A stretch of DNA of 64,000 bases, from NCBI GenBank assembly GCA_039720395.1, contig CM077828.1:28702069-28766068 (forward strand). Direction: 5' to 3'. The notes below the pieces were generated by a model. It saw only the letters and a program-made list of their open reading frames with translations. It was not told the origin of the DNA and searched no databases. Source of the DNA: Liquidambar formosana (Eukaryota; Streptophyta; Magnoliopsida; Saxifragales; Altingiaceae). Shown here one piece after another: positions 32,901 through 44,636 of this stretch. The position numbers and the translations under genes were made by a program. Each line of letters starts with the position of its first letter. The first letter of the stretch is position 1.

Positions 32901-34241
32901 CCATAATTTTGACTGAAATTTCAAAACGTAAAAACATGTTATATGTAATTTCTAATATTATTTTATGCAATCTATCAATCAAGACAAATTCAAGACCTCA
33001 AAGTATATATTGAATAATCATTAGTTGATGATTAACCATATAATGTCCATGAGCTTCATTGTCTTGGATTGGGTTCAGCCTAAAAACCTCAACAGATATA
33101 CATCCATGAGCTTCATTGTCTTGATATTATAATCCATTCCCATTTTAATAACATTGACCATGTTTTGCACGAGGTCTTAGTTCCTGTCAAGGATTAATCG
33201 ATCATTTAGTCTACATGCACTAGCTTTCCAATTTACCAAAAAAATTAGGAATAAAAGAATTTAATTAGCTACGGATTACTTTATGTTACCAGTTGATCTC
33301 AATGTCTTCCCTTAAAAATAAAAAATAAAAAACATTTAATTCTGGAAAAAAAAATACACTTTGTTGCACCAATAAATTAAGGTGTTAGCGCTTAGTAATC
33401 TAAAGAATGTTATACAGGCCTTTGGGTCTAATTAATGGCATGTCCGATCCCAATAGGGGTGTAAGGCTTATGAAAATATCAGTTTTGATTCCGCGTGAGT
33501 GCGTGTGTGGGTTCTCCTTATCATTTGGCCAAAAAAATAAAAAATTTAAAAAAATGTTCTGCAGAAATTTGCCCTAGTATTTCTCATATACTAATACGAA
33601 AGACCTTCTACATCATTAAATCTGTCCTGACAGTATTTGCGACATTGGAGTAGCATGCATGGTTTTGAAAAGGCAATCAGTCAATAATTTTGGGCCATAT
33701 ATGAATTCCTGAATTTTAGCTGCACTATTGGCAAAAATAAAAACCTTGGAGTTAGCCTATCATCCAATAAGTTGGTCAATTTTTTTGAGATAAGAAGTCT
33801 GTATGTGCTTAATATCAAGGATTCAGCAAGGTAGAAATGAACTCATCCATTCCAAAGTCTATATAGAAACGAAATTTGCCCAACTCCACGTCCCTTTCTA
33901 AGTTTGAATAATGAAAATTTTAGCATGACAATTTTGTAAGGACAGATATGTAGGTAGAGGGAAGCGTGTCTAGTAAAATAAATTGCATCCACATGCTGCA
34001 CATATGTTTACATGTCTGCATGTCCGTCGACATTGCTAAATTAAAAACAATGTTTAGAAATGAAAGATCATCGATCATTGATAGCACTACTAGGCAACTT
34101 GAGAGAAATACAACTTATTCTTGTTCTGATTGTTCATTCGATCAAAGACAGATTGAAATACAATCTTAGGAGAAAACTGCATGAAGACTTTAAATTAGAC
34201 GTACATTAAATTTAGAGCACAACCTGGATCTTCTCGACTAA
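29925..34241. other. Intergenic region between two intact type I genes
   Basis: AT-rich, about 4.3 kb. The part at 30000-30520 repeats sequence also at 23.1-23.7, 38.9 and 41.2 kb. 30.6-33.1 kb looks unique in the window. From about 33120 it is the conserved type I 3' flank. Short open frames have no recognisable product. Confidence 0.5.
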
Positions 34242-36119
34242 TTAAAGGTAGTGCAATGATGGTACAAGATGAAGAGGGATCTTCTTATGAATAACTAGCC
34301 CAAAAACCTCATTCATATCCAAGTCCTTCGAAGTTGCACCACTAGGCAACTCCCAGTCAAACCAATACAAGAGGTTGGCAAGCACAAGTTCAGCTTCTAC
34401 CATCCCAAATGTTATCCCAGGACAACCCCTTCGACCGGCACCAAACGGGATGAATTGGAAGTCTTGACCTTTGAAATCAACCGTATTATTAATGAATCTC
34501 TCTGGGAGAAACTCTTCTGACCTGTCCCATAAATTAGGGTCCCTTTGAATTGCCCATGCATTGATGAAAATTCTTGTTTTTGGTGGTATATCATAACCTT
34601 CCAGTGTAGTGACACTTGCAATTGATTCTCGGGGAACCAAGAAAGGAGCAGGAGGGTATAATCTTAGCGTCTCTTTGATGATACATTTTAGGTAGTCCAT
34701 TTTATCGAGATCAAACTCATCTACCTTTGATTTCTTTCCAACCACTCTTCTTACCTCATCTTGGGCCTTCCTCATCATAGTTGGATTTTTCATGAGCTCT
34801 GCCATCGCCCATTCCATGGTTGTTGAAGTTGTATCAGTTCCCCCACTAAACATGTCCTAAAGAGTAGTAAAAATGGATTAAAAAAATGTTATTAATTAAG
34901 GAAAATACTCATCGACCTACTTTTTTGATCTACCCATATGGTAACCCAAGCACTAATAGCATTGCTTCTTCTCAGGTCTTGTAAACAAACAAATGAATAA
35001 TTGACATGAGAGTTGTCCTAAATTCTATTAGTGCATAGGTTACCCCTATGGATCAAATAGCATGGCTTATTCCAATGAAAAATATTTCTTATAATTAACC
35101 AAAGAAATAATAGACATGAAAGTGTGTATGTTTGTCTTGCACGCATGCACATAGGTGTGTAAGTGCTTGTGCCCATGCAAGTGTCGACGTACCATTAGGA
35201 TTCCTTTGAGGTTATTTTGAGTGAGATTAATGTCAAGCATGCCATCCTTCTGAATACCAAGTAGAATTTCTATGAAGTCTTTCTTATCAGATTGGCCATT
35301 AACGTCACTCTTTGAAGTCTTATGATCATCGATCGCCTGATCAAAGAGTGCATCTAATGCTCTAGAAGTCTCCTTGAATCTTGCATCCAAGCCAGTAAGA
35401 ACATCCATCCATCCCATTGAGGGAAAGAAATCTTCAAAGCAAAAGGCTGCAAAGAGCTCTGTTGCCCTCCTCGTTACTTCTCCAAAGCTTTTCTTACTTT
35501 CAAATTTCCGACCAAGAACAACTTTTGAAACTATGTTGTTTGAGATAGTAAGAAACATCTCACTAAGATTAACCGAAGCTTTTTCGCCACACGAACTATT
35601 AATCTTCCTTAGCAATTCTCCAACTTCTTCTTCCCTTTCCAACTGAAATGATTGCACCCTTTTGACACTCAAAAGCTCAAGAACACAAATCTTCCTAACT
35701 TGTCTCCAATAATTCCCATATGGACAAAATCCCACGTCATTGCACCCATAAAAGAAAACTTTCGCAGCCTTTGTTTGGGACCTATTCGCGAAAGTTGTGT
35801 CTTGGGTCTTCATGATTTCTCTAGCTATATCTGCTGATGAGACCACGAGGGTAGGCACGTTGCCCAAGCGTAGGAGCATTAAAGAGCCATACCTCTTGGA
35901 AAGGGCTCGAAAGGAGCGCTGTGGGAGGTTTCCTAGCTGGTGAAGATTGCCGATTAGTGGTAGCTTTGGTGGTGAAGGAGGTAACTTCAGTTTGCCACCT
36001 CTAAGGAGTTTAAGCAAAAGTAGAGGGGAGGCTAGGAGAAGTGAGAGGAGAAAGGCATTGATCAGTGTTGCCCTATGTAGCTCTTGCGACAGTTGTTGCA
36101 AAAATGATAGTATAGCCAT
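34242..36119 (-). CDS. Cytochrome P450, CYP71 family, type I (intact, 513 aa)
   Basis: Exon 1 35193-36119 (309 codons, donor ATG|GTACGT), intron 34857-35192 (acceptor TTTAG|GAC), exon 2 34242-34856. It has all P450 signatures: anchor, PPSPPKLP hinge, WRQVRK C-helix, GGTDTT, KETLR K-helix, PERF and [10 protein letters not shown] with Cys454. It is four residues shorter than the copy at 25317: one in the hinge (GGKLKLPP for GGKLSKLPP) and three in FESKKSFG for FEREIGKKSFG, before the F-helix region. Its exon 2 is almost identical to that of 48468-50360, while exon 1 differs more. Same ER monooxygenase role, substrate unknown; differences cluster in exon 1, where substrate-recognition sites 1-3 lie. 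Confidence 0.93.
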
Positions 36120-36250
36120 TCCCTAGCTTTCTTGGTAATTATTAACAAACCAGCACTTCAATTATATGGGATTGACCACTTTCAGCTACTTCAATTATAT
36201 AAGATAAACCACCTTCAGCTTCATCTGTACTCAAGTATAAATAAGTTGAA
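36120..36250 (-). promoter_or_regulatory. Type I promoter with TATA box
   Basis: TATTTATA at 36236-36243 (minus strand) and two copies of the leader motif before the ATG at 36119. Confidence 0.65.
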
Positions 36251-36698
36251 TAAAAACACTGGACAGGTTTGCATGGCTTCAAGTGGAAAAATAAAACATA
36301 AAGGTGAATATATTATATATATAAGATAACAGTCAGAGAACGTGCTGATTTAAAATAACCACAAATATGCCCACTTATCAATGCCCTTAACTCTCCCGAA
36401 ATGGCCATAACATCAGTAGGTCTAAATTTTTAGGACACCCAAATGGAAGCCAAGCAAGCATTTGGCTCGGTGGTATTCGCCCAGCTATGCTAACAGAGAT
36501 TGCAATAAGGTTGGTCAGGGCCTCATAGGTTCGAGGCACACAACGAGGCCCCCATGAGGCCCCACCCTGGCATAATTTCTAGAAAAAGCTTCAATAATCA
36601 TGGTGAACTTTAGTTTTAGCTTAGGTGACAAAACCAAGAGCCCCTAGCCCAGATGAGCATTTCAAAGTTCTTGCTATTGAAAGGTCTAGAAAGCACTA
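36251..36698. other. Type I upstream flank
   Basis: Shared with the other type I units; a degraded AGGCCCC block near 36545 corresponds to the hAT-end-like fragment at 1757. No gene seen. Confidence 0.5.
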
Positions 36699-36969
36699 CT
36701 TCCTTCATTTCATATTAATTGTATTCCTTTTCATTTTGGGCCATTTAAAAATTATTGTCCTAAGTAAAAAAGACAATGACTTTATATTAATCAAATTCCC
36801 AAAATACTTATATTCATGGTACTAATTACACAATACAAACAAAACCAACTCAATTAATGATTTGTACTACCCTTTAGGGCAAAATTGGAATATCAAATTA
36901 GCATTTAAGAGGATTTCCTAAAAAAATTGTGCTTCTTCAAACATGACAATTAATATGCAACAGAGGGAG
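36699..36969. mobile_element. Stowaway-like MITE
   Basis: Lies between TA dinucleotides; left end CTTCCTTCATTTCATATTAA, right end AATATGCAACAGAGGGAG. Orthologous to 52001-52285. Confidence 0.65.
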
Positions 36970-36974
36970 TAAAA

Positions 36975-37310
36975 AAAAAAAGGGAAGTTAGTCGCTTGTT
37001 GCAACCCTTGACTTTATTTGCACACCACATACTTTTAATTTATCAAGGTTTTACGAAAAATATAAAAGGTTTTAATGAAAATTGACCGCGTGATCCATTA
37101 GAAAAGACCATTTTGAACAATTTTGTGGTAGAAACTTTTCCTAAATTTGTCGTTTATGTAGACTTTTTGGCCAAAGCCATTTATGGTCTTTGTTTTATTT
37201 TTGACCAAAAAGTCCTCATAAACAAATCCTATAAAATGATGTTTTCTAGTAGACATTGCAATCAGTTTTCATAAAAAATCTTTTTTATTTTTCTAAAATC
37301 TTGAAAAAAA
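36975..37310. mobile_element. AT-rich foldback MITE (family copy, right end lost)
   Basis: Left arm GACTTTATTTGCACACC and self-complementary interior are present; the right terminus is missing before a poly-A tract. Confidence 0.5.
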
Positions 37311-38442
37311 AAGGGGAAAGTTTCTCGATCCAATGCATTGGACATTAATACGTACTATGGAGCAAAAATAAAGAGGAGGGGGGGGGGGAATTGGGGATCG
37401 GGGGAAGCTTTTCCAACACAACAAACAAGAATCTTTTTTTTTTTTTTTTTTTTTCAATTAGTTTTTAACCCAACCTAAGATAATTTCAAATCGTCTTTTT
37501 GTCCCTGGCTAATGTAAAGGGAGACAGATATTTCATGCTGACAAAAAATCTTGGAGTTTTTCAAAATATTTTATCTAGGTTTTCTAAAAACCAGCTCTTG
37601 ATCTCTTGGATCAAAGTTAACCATCTTTTGGACCTCATATTAAAAAAAATTAAATAGGAGAGCAAGAAATCATGCAAGGAGTTTCTGAATATCATCAGGA
37701 AAAGTGAGCACAAGGTAAAAAGTGAGCACAAGGTAGTGGAACCAGATACTCCGTATGTAACTTGAGTGCACTATGTAATTATGTGGAACTTGAGTGTACT
37801 TACCAAACATTAAACGTGGACATTTGGGTCAACCTTGTGTCCAATAAACCTAGTTTTGTAGATTCCCAAATAGTTCCTAAAATAAAAAAATAAAAAAAAA
37901 AAGAAAGAAGGTTAAGGGACAAAACCAAGTAAAAGGAAAAAGGAAGAATATTAGAGTTAAAATTTTCAAAATCTGAATAATTGTATGGGTTCAGAATTTT
38001 GAATTAAATTCAGCAAGCTAAATAGTTTTAATAACAAAATAAAATTACCTCGCTAGATTTTTCTCGCACTATTGCAAGTAGGGTAAGAATTCTAGAAGAG
38101 GGAGAAAATTTTCTTTGCACTTTGCATGGATGTTTGGCTGATGCACAATTGCTACAGAGGTCTGAGAGAGAGAGACAGAGAGAGAGAACAGAGGTTTGAT
38201 GTAGACTTATGAGGGAGACGTCAAGTCTGACACCTTTTTATAGCTTTTTCAAGTTGCAACATGACATGACAAAGAGAGGAGGTTGATATAATAATGTTGA
38301 TACTCAATTTGTAATAAGTTGACAGGTAAATATTTTGTTTGACATTACATCGGGAAGAGTTTGCTTACCTGTAGGGCTTATCTACCGACACTATGATGGA
38401 TCACGGTTGCATGGCCCAATGACCCATGCTTCATAATTGAGA
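37311..38442. other. Intergenic type I upstream region
   Basis: Shared with 28.5-29.4 and 52.7-53.8 kb; contains a G-run at 37379-37388, poly-T near 37435 and (GA)n at 38165. No gene seen. Confidence 0.5.
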
Positions 38443-38824
38443 GGATGGCAGTTCTTACACTTCCTCGTAGTCCACTCCTTTCATTTTCAAACCTTTATGA
38501 AAAAATATAAAATATTTTCATAAAAAAGTAAAAATTATTATTTCCAATAATTTTGTAAAAATATATTTTTTTCTAAATTTAAGATTTTTTTAATCATTTA
38601 TAATTTCTATGTCATTTTTACAAAAATAGAAATTATAAATAATTAAAAAATCTATTTAAACGATAAATATTAAAAAAATTCTTTTATAAAATTATTTAAA
38701 ATAATGTCTTTTAATTGATAACCAAATTGATTTTAATGAAGATTTTTTATATTTTTTATAAAATTTTAAAAATTTTAAATAAATAGGCAGTGCAAATAAA
38801 ATGAAGGGCTTCAAAAGCCACCCT
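38443..38824. mobile_element. AT-rich foldback MITE (family copy 4)
   Basis: Ends GGATGGCAGTT and CAAAAGCCACCC are inverse and close to the GGGCAGCTTTT ends of 29517-29924. The interior is AT-rich and self-pairing. Confidence 0.5.
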
Positions 38825-39264
38825 CTTGGGAGAGAGGAGGAAAAGGGTACGTTTGGGACTTTTGGTATCTTGCGGACCTTAGGTTGCCTCGGGCTCGAGC
38901 CGGCTCTGACCCAACTTAAATCTGAAGCAATGTTTTACAATGTTATCTTTAATAAAGCGACTAATTTGTCACGGGGTGGAATAAGTGGATGCCACCACAT
39001 GACCTATTTTCTGGCCATCGACCCACTTTCCAATTTCCATTATAATAAATAACCTTAGAATCATAATAGTCATCATTATTATCATTATTATTATTATTAT
39101 TATTATTTTTATACTCTTAAATAATAAATAGCATCGTTGTTGAAATAATAGTAACTTTACCTACTATAATACTTATAGATGATAGCCAGCTGATAGGTGA
39201 TTGCATAGATTGTACGGAGTAATAAACAATTCGAGACTTGTGGGGTCCACACTGTTTTCTTTTT
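38825..39264. other. Intergenic region
   Basis: Continuation of the unit spacer, also near 30000, with (TTA)n at 39080-39105. No gene seen. Confidence 0.5.
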
Positions 39265-40141
39265 GGGTAAATTCCATTAAGACCCTTCCAGAATCTGACA
39301 ATTACAGATATACCTTCTCATGTTTTTGAAATTATATTAAGATCCCTAAACTACTAAAAGACGTCATTCTCTAACCTTTTTCCATTAATCTATTAAATCA
39401 CTCTCAATTTTTTTCAAAATACACTAATTACCCTTATTGGATGACAATTTCCATATTAAATGTATATAACTCATCAATTCAACACATTCATCCAATACAT
39501 TCAATTTTTATTTATTTATTGATAAACAACTAAAAGATAATATATATATATATAAGAAAAATGCCAAAAAGTTTAAATATTTTGTCCAACTGATGTGACA
39601 ACTGTCAAATTTGCTCATTAGAAACAATTATCTATTTAATTTATGTGTAAAAAAAAAAAAAGATTGACTTGTTAAATTGCCACCTCATTTGCCACCTCTA
39701 TATGTGCATTTCCATTATAATAATTCTTTTAATTTATTTCTACATATGAGTAATGATATATAGTCCTTTTTTTTTTTTTTTTTTTGTCCAAATCTACTTA
39801 CTCAAATGAAGTGGCAACTTGGCAAATCAATTTTTTATTTTTATTTTATTTTGCAAATCAATTAAAAATCTCATTGAATAAATAATTGTTTCAAAAGTAT
39901 TGGATGAACGTATTGAACTAATGAGTTATATGTATTTAACATGAAAGTTATCATCCACTAAGGGTAATTAGGGTATTTTAAAAAATTTGAACATGATTTA
40001 ACGGATTAATGAACAGAAATTAAAGCGAGGAGTCTCTTTGTAACTTATTTTGTAAAATAAGGAGTGTTAGTGAAATTTAAAAAACATAAGGGATATATCT
40101 ATAATAATTAGATTTTAGAGGGGTTTTAATGTAATTTGCTC
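39265..40141. mobile_element. Long-terminal-inverted-repeat element, about 877 bp
   Basis: Absent from sister units at 23.36 and 30.34 kb. The two ends are inverse over roughly 250-300 bp: the left begins GGGTAAATTCCATTAAGACC; the right, read inward, begins GAGCAAATTACATTAAAACC. Matching blocks continue through GATATA, ATGTTTTT and ATGACAATTT/AAAGTTATCAT. A second nested palindrome fills the centre (39560-39830). No ORF. Target duplication not resolved; long terminal inverted repeats suggest a Mutator-like foldback element. Confidence 0.6.
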
Positions 40142-40508
40142 AGCTATTGTTTTTTCTTTTTCTTCTACTACTATTATTATTATTTTTGGCAGTAGATGCC
40201 ATAATGATCACTCCAGAGGAGACAGAATTTTTTTCTATTTTTTTTGGTTTAAAGGGGTTATTGATGACATTACTTGCACTAAGGGTAAGGGTAAAGTGTT
40301 ACAATAAAGGCATCTATTGCAAAGACTAATCCATCAAATCAAATCAATTTGTCATATTCCCTAACAATTCAAACGTTTTGAAAGAATAGACAGATTGATT
40401 TTGATAGGTTGAGTAATAACTTTGATGGTTCAATTTGATTAGTGGGTTGAATTTTGTCGAATCGCCAATAAACCAATTTAACCCTCTTTCAATTATATGT
40501 ATATATAT

Positions 40509-40681
40509 AGGATGATGATCAGGTAAGCACGTGCTGATATAACTTATATCAAAACCTACATTGGAAGTTGTACCTTGTGCATTAGTGAGATGTGAGGTGC
40601 ATTGAATCAATGCAAGGGGTACAACCCCCAATGCATAGTGCTGATATATCTTACATCAGCACGTGCTGATGGGATCACCTC
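40509..40681. mobile_element. Small MITE with CAGCACGTGCTGAT-bearing ends
   Basis: About 170 bp. Left AGCACGTGCTGATAT and right CAGCACGTGCTGAT lie near inverted termini (GATGATCAGG versus AGGTGATCCC read inward). Each end also contains its own CACGTG palindrome. It is bordered on both sides by TATATA tracts. Confidence 0.55.
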
Positions 40682-41228
40682 TGTATATATATATATATAT
40701 ATATACTATTTCATCAAAATATATATATATAAATATATGATATATATACTTTTTACAATAACATGTTAATTCATTATAGTTTTTTTTTAAAAAAACTTTT
40801 TGTTACTTGATCTATAATTATTTTGTAGAATTTGATATTATAGAATGTTAAATGATTTGTCTCTTCAAACAAACAAACAAATAAACAAACAAAAAAAAAA
40901 AAAAAATGGTTTATCTCTAAACATTTTTGCTAAGAAATTAACAAACCATCCTCATAAAAGTTATAGAAGTACACTCTTTAGCCATTTGACAATTCTAATA
41001 AATATTATGTAAAAAAATCATACAACCCATCTAATTTGCTCAAACCGTTAGTTCAAAACCGTAAAAAAAAATCAACCAATCCGTCGTTTTTAAGATCAAC
41101 AGTTTGGCGATAGGTTGAAAATTTTGCAAACCGTCTTTAGTGGGTTGGTTGGTGATTTCTCTTCCAACCGCTCTAAACCGACCCACTCACACCCCTAATA
41201 CCCACAAACATATTTCGATCTCTCCCAT

Positions 41229-41750
41229 AATGGAATTAATGTAATCTGTGTCATTTTGTAGTTATATATTTTGCACATGAAATTTAAGTAACACAAAGCA
41301 TCACCATATTTATAGCATTGAGTTCATTACATACAAATACATTCAACTCAAAATATAATAAAATGGAATCAACGTAATTTGTGTCATTTTGCAGTTATAA
41401 ATTTTGCACATGAAATTAAGTAACATAAAGCATCACCATGTTTACAGCATAGTTCATTACATAAGAATACATTCAACTCAAAATATAATAAAATAGATTC
41501 ACATAGGGGAATTTTTTAACATATTTTAGTTGAATTTTTACCGATGGAATCAACGTAATCGGTGTCATTTTGCAGTTATATATTTTGCGCACGAAATTTA
41601 AGTAACACAAAGCATCCCCATATTTATAGCATTGAGTTCTTACATAGGAATGCATTCAACTCAAAATATAATAAAATGGATTCACACAGCGGAAAATTGT
41701 AACATATTTTAGTTGAATTTTTACCAATGGAATCGGCCTAATCTGTGTTA
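41229..41750. repeat. Tandem repeat, ~180-bp unit, about 3.5 copies
   Basis: Copies begin near 41229, 41364, 41544 and 41728, with motifs ATGGAATCAACGTAAT, GTGTCATTTTG and CATTCAACTCAAAATATAAT. The first period is 135 bp because it lacks a ~47-bp segment. The matching place near 30360-30510 has a single copy, so the expansion occurred in this unit. Confidence 0.75.
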
Positions 41751-41795
41751 TGCAAGAAGAATGAGGACATCCTTATTGTAGTTGAACTCTTTTTT

Positions 41796-41800
<5 letters not shown>

Positions 41801-41838
<38 letters not shown>
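41801..41838. repeat. (TA)n microsatellite
   Basis: Nineteen TA units followed by CACACA. Confidence 0.95.
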
Positions 41839-41846
<8 letters not shown>

Positions 41847-43069
41847 AAAATCTTTGGACCTAGTTTAAAAAAATAAAAAATAAAAAGTAACAATTAGTAA
41901 TTACAAGTTACGACAAAGGATGAGGGTTGATTACTCGACCAACCCGCGCAGGACAACTATTAGCCATTACAAACCTTGTAAGACAATTAACCTCAAAATA
42001 AAAGTCCAAGTGGAGGAACAAAAGACTTATATGAGGACAGATAGATCTTCAAATGGGTATATGGCAAACTAATGGTCAAGACTTAGGAATTTTAGTAATC
42101 AAGTTCGAATCTTTATGCTCTCGCCATTGGATTTGTTGTTTGTCTGATTTGTTTACAACTGCTATTGTTATAATTAGCAAACATATTAAATACTAAAACT
42201 TAATTAATATATATTAGTTTGCTACGACAAATAATTTAAGATTATAACCCATTCCCATTTTAATATCACTGACCATGTTATGCGCGAGGTCCTAGTTGCT
42301 GTCGAGGATCAAATTGTATCATGTTGACAGAGGCATCACATTGGGAAGTGGTTACTAAAAGCTCAGTTCCCCTAATTTTTAAGTCTACATATATGGACAA
42401 GCTTTCCAATTTACCCGGAAAATTTGAGAATAAAATAATTTGAGGGATTACTTTATATTGCCACTAGTCGACTTTCTTTACCCCTCTTTTTCCCCAATGA
42501 AAATTTAATTTTCCTCAACTAAACTTCAAAGCAGCTCGTAGGCCTAAGTATTGTACAATTTGGTGCACCAATTAATGAACTAAGGTGTTAGGGCTTGGTA
42601 ATTTGGAAGATGTTCTAAACTCATCTACTCCTAAGTAGAAACAACTGACTCTCTAGCCATAGTGTTTTCGTTGTTGGGAGTAATTTGTTTGCCCAACTTT
42701 ACCCTTCCAAGTTATAATATTAAAAACCCTAATAGCAGCACGACAATTTCATTATGATAGATGTGTTTGCACAGGGACACGTGTCTAATAAAACTAAATT
42801 GGGTCCACATGCCAGACATGCATGTGTTGGCATGTCTGTATGTCCATCATTATCAGATATTAAAAGTAATCTTTAGAAATGATATATAGACCGTAATTGG
42901 TCATAGGGGACCCTTTTGATAATACTTACACGAACAAGGGGTATGTAAGATTGTGAGAAGACAGATAAAGGTGAGATAATTAAAAGAAAGAGGAACACAT
43001 GCATCTTATTCATTCCTTATTCTGATTGCTTTCAGGTAAAGCACAACCCAGGCTTGTTGACAAAATTAA
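41839..43069. other. 3' flank of the split type I pseudogene
   Basis: AT-rich unit spacer; from about 42240 it is a rearranged version of the type I 3' flank. No gene seen. Confidence 0.5.
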
Positions 43070-44478
43070 TTAAGGAGAGTGCAATAAGGGTACAAGGTGA
43101 AGAGGGATCTTCTATGCATAACTATCCCATAAACTTCACCCATGTCCAAGTCATTCCCAGTTGCGCCATCAGGCAACTCCCAGTTGAACCAGTACAAGAG
43201 GTTGGCAAGCACAAATTCAGCTTCTACCATCCCAAATGTTATCCCAGGACAACCCCTTTGCTGCCACCAAATGGGATAAACTGAAAGTCTTAGCCTTTGA
43301 AATCAACCAAGCTATTAGCGAATATCTCTAGGAGAAACTCTTCTGGCCTATCCCATAATTTGAGGTCCCTTTGAATTGCCCACACATTGATAAAAATTCT
43401 TGTTTTTGGTGGTATATCATAACCTTCTAGTGTAGTGACACTTATAGTTGATTCTAGGGGAACCAAGTAAGGAATAGGAGGATATAATCTTAACATTTCT
43501 TTGATGATACATTTTGGATAGTCCATTTTATTGACATCGACCTCATCCACCTTTGATTTCTTTCCAACCACTTTTTTTACCTCATCTTGGGCCTTCCTCT
43601 TTATAGTTGGATTTTTCATGAGCTCTGCCATTGCCCATTCCATGGTTATTGAAGTTGTATCAGTTCCCCCAGCAAACATGTCCTGATCGAAGAGTAATAA
43701 AAATGAAGAAAAAAATGAAAAAAAAAAAAAGAAAAAGAAAAAAAAGAAGACATTAATTAAGGAAAATACTCATTGATTGACCTATTTTATTGATCGACCC
43801 ATATAGTTACCCATGCACTAATAGCATTGCTTGTTCTCATGTCTTGTAATCAAACAAAGATATTAATGCTGTAAATGATAAGTTGATAACTATGATTCTT
43901 AACTTCGTTTAAAAGGTAGTATATGCCCAATCAACACAAGTAGATTGAGCGATAAAATTCAATGAATAAAATAAATCATAGAAAACACAAACTAAAATGT
44001 GATATCCAAGACAGGATCAATGGAAGGGTTGATGAAATGGAGGAAAGTGATGTAGAGGAAAAAGACAGGATCAAAAAACTTTGAGGGATAGAGGAAGATT
44101 GCAAATTAAATGTGTTAGATGAGTAAATAAAGAGTGCATATTTATGAAAATTTAAATTTAAATATCACATAACAACAAAAAATTTAAACACATGATTCTT
44201 AATGATAAATGAATAAACCAATAAGCAAATAATGTCATATACAAAGTCCTCAAAGGCTCAACCGAATGTGTGTCAAAGTGAAAATTTGAAACTATGAATA
44301 TAAAGACATGTAGTCATACATGATATAGCATAGTGTCAAGGATTCAATAATGTATGGCATCTGCAGCCCATGTGCTGAACAGCTAATACGGAAGAATATT
44401 CAGAATGCAGACCAAGAGTGCATAAGTGACTTTTTTCCAATAATGTAAGGTCTTTTTAAGCTTTGGTTCAGTAACAGT

Positions 44479-44622
44479 ACTCCTATAGGTTATAGAGAAG
44501 GACAAAGTACAAATACTAAAATATATACTCCTATAGGTTATAGAGAAGGACAAAGTACAAATACTAAAATATATACTCCTATAGGTTATAGAGAAAGACA
44601 AAGTACAAATACTAAAATATAT
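44479..44622. repeat. 48-bp tandem repeat, three copies
   Basis: Copies start at 44479, 44527 and 44575, each with ACTCCTATAGGTTATAGAGA and ACAAAGTACAAATACT. Copies 1 and 2 are identical; copy 3 has one change (GAAAGAC). It lies immediately beside the Helitron 3' end. The open frame across it is repeat-derived. Confidence 0.9.
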
Positions 44623-44636
44623 ATATATATATAAAA

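Noticed and set aside
41229..41750. Possible CRISPR-like array
   Set aside because: The repeats are contiguous and about 180 bp long without unique spacers, in a plant nuclear context.
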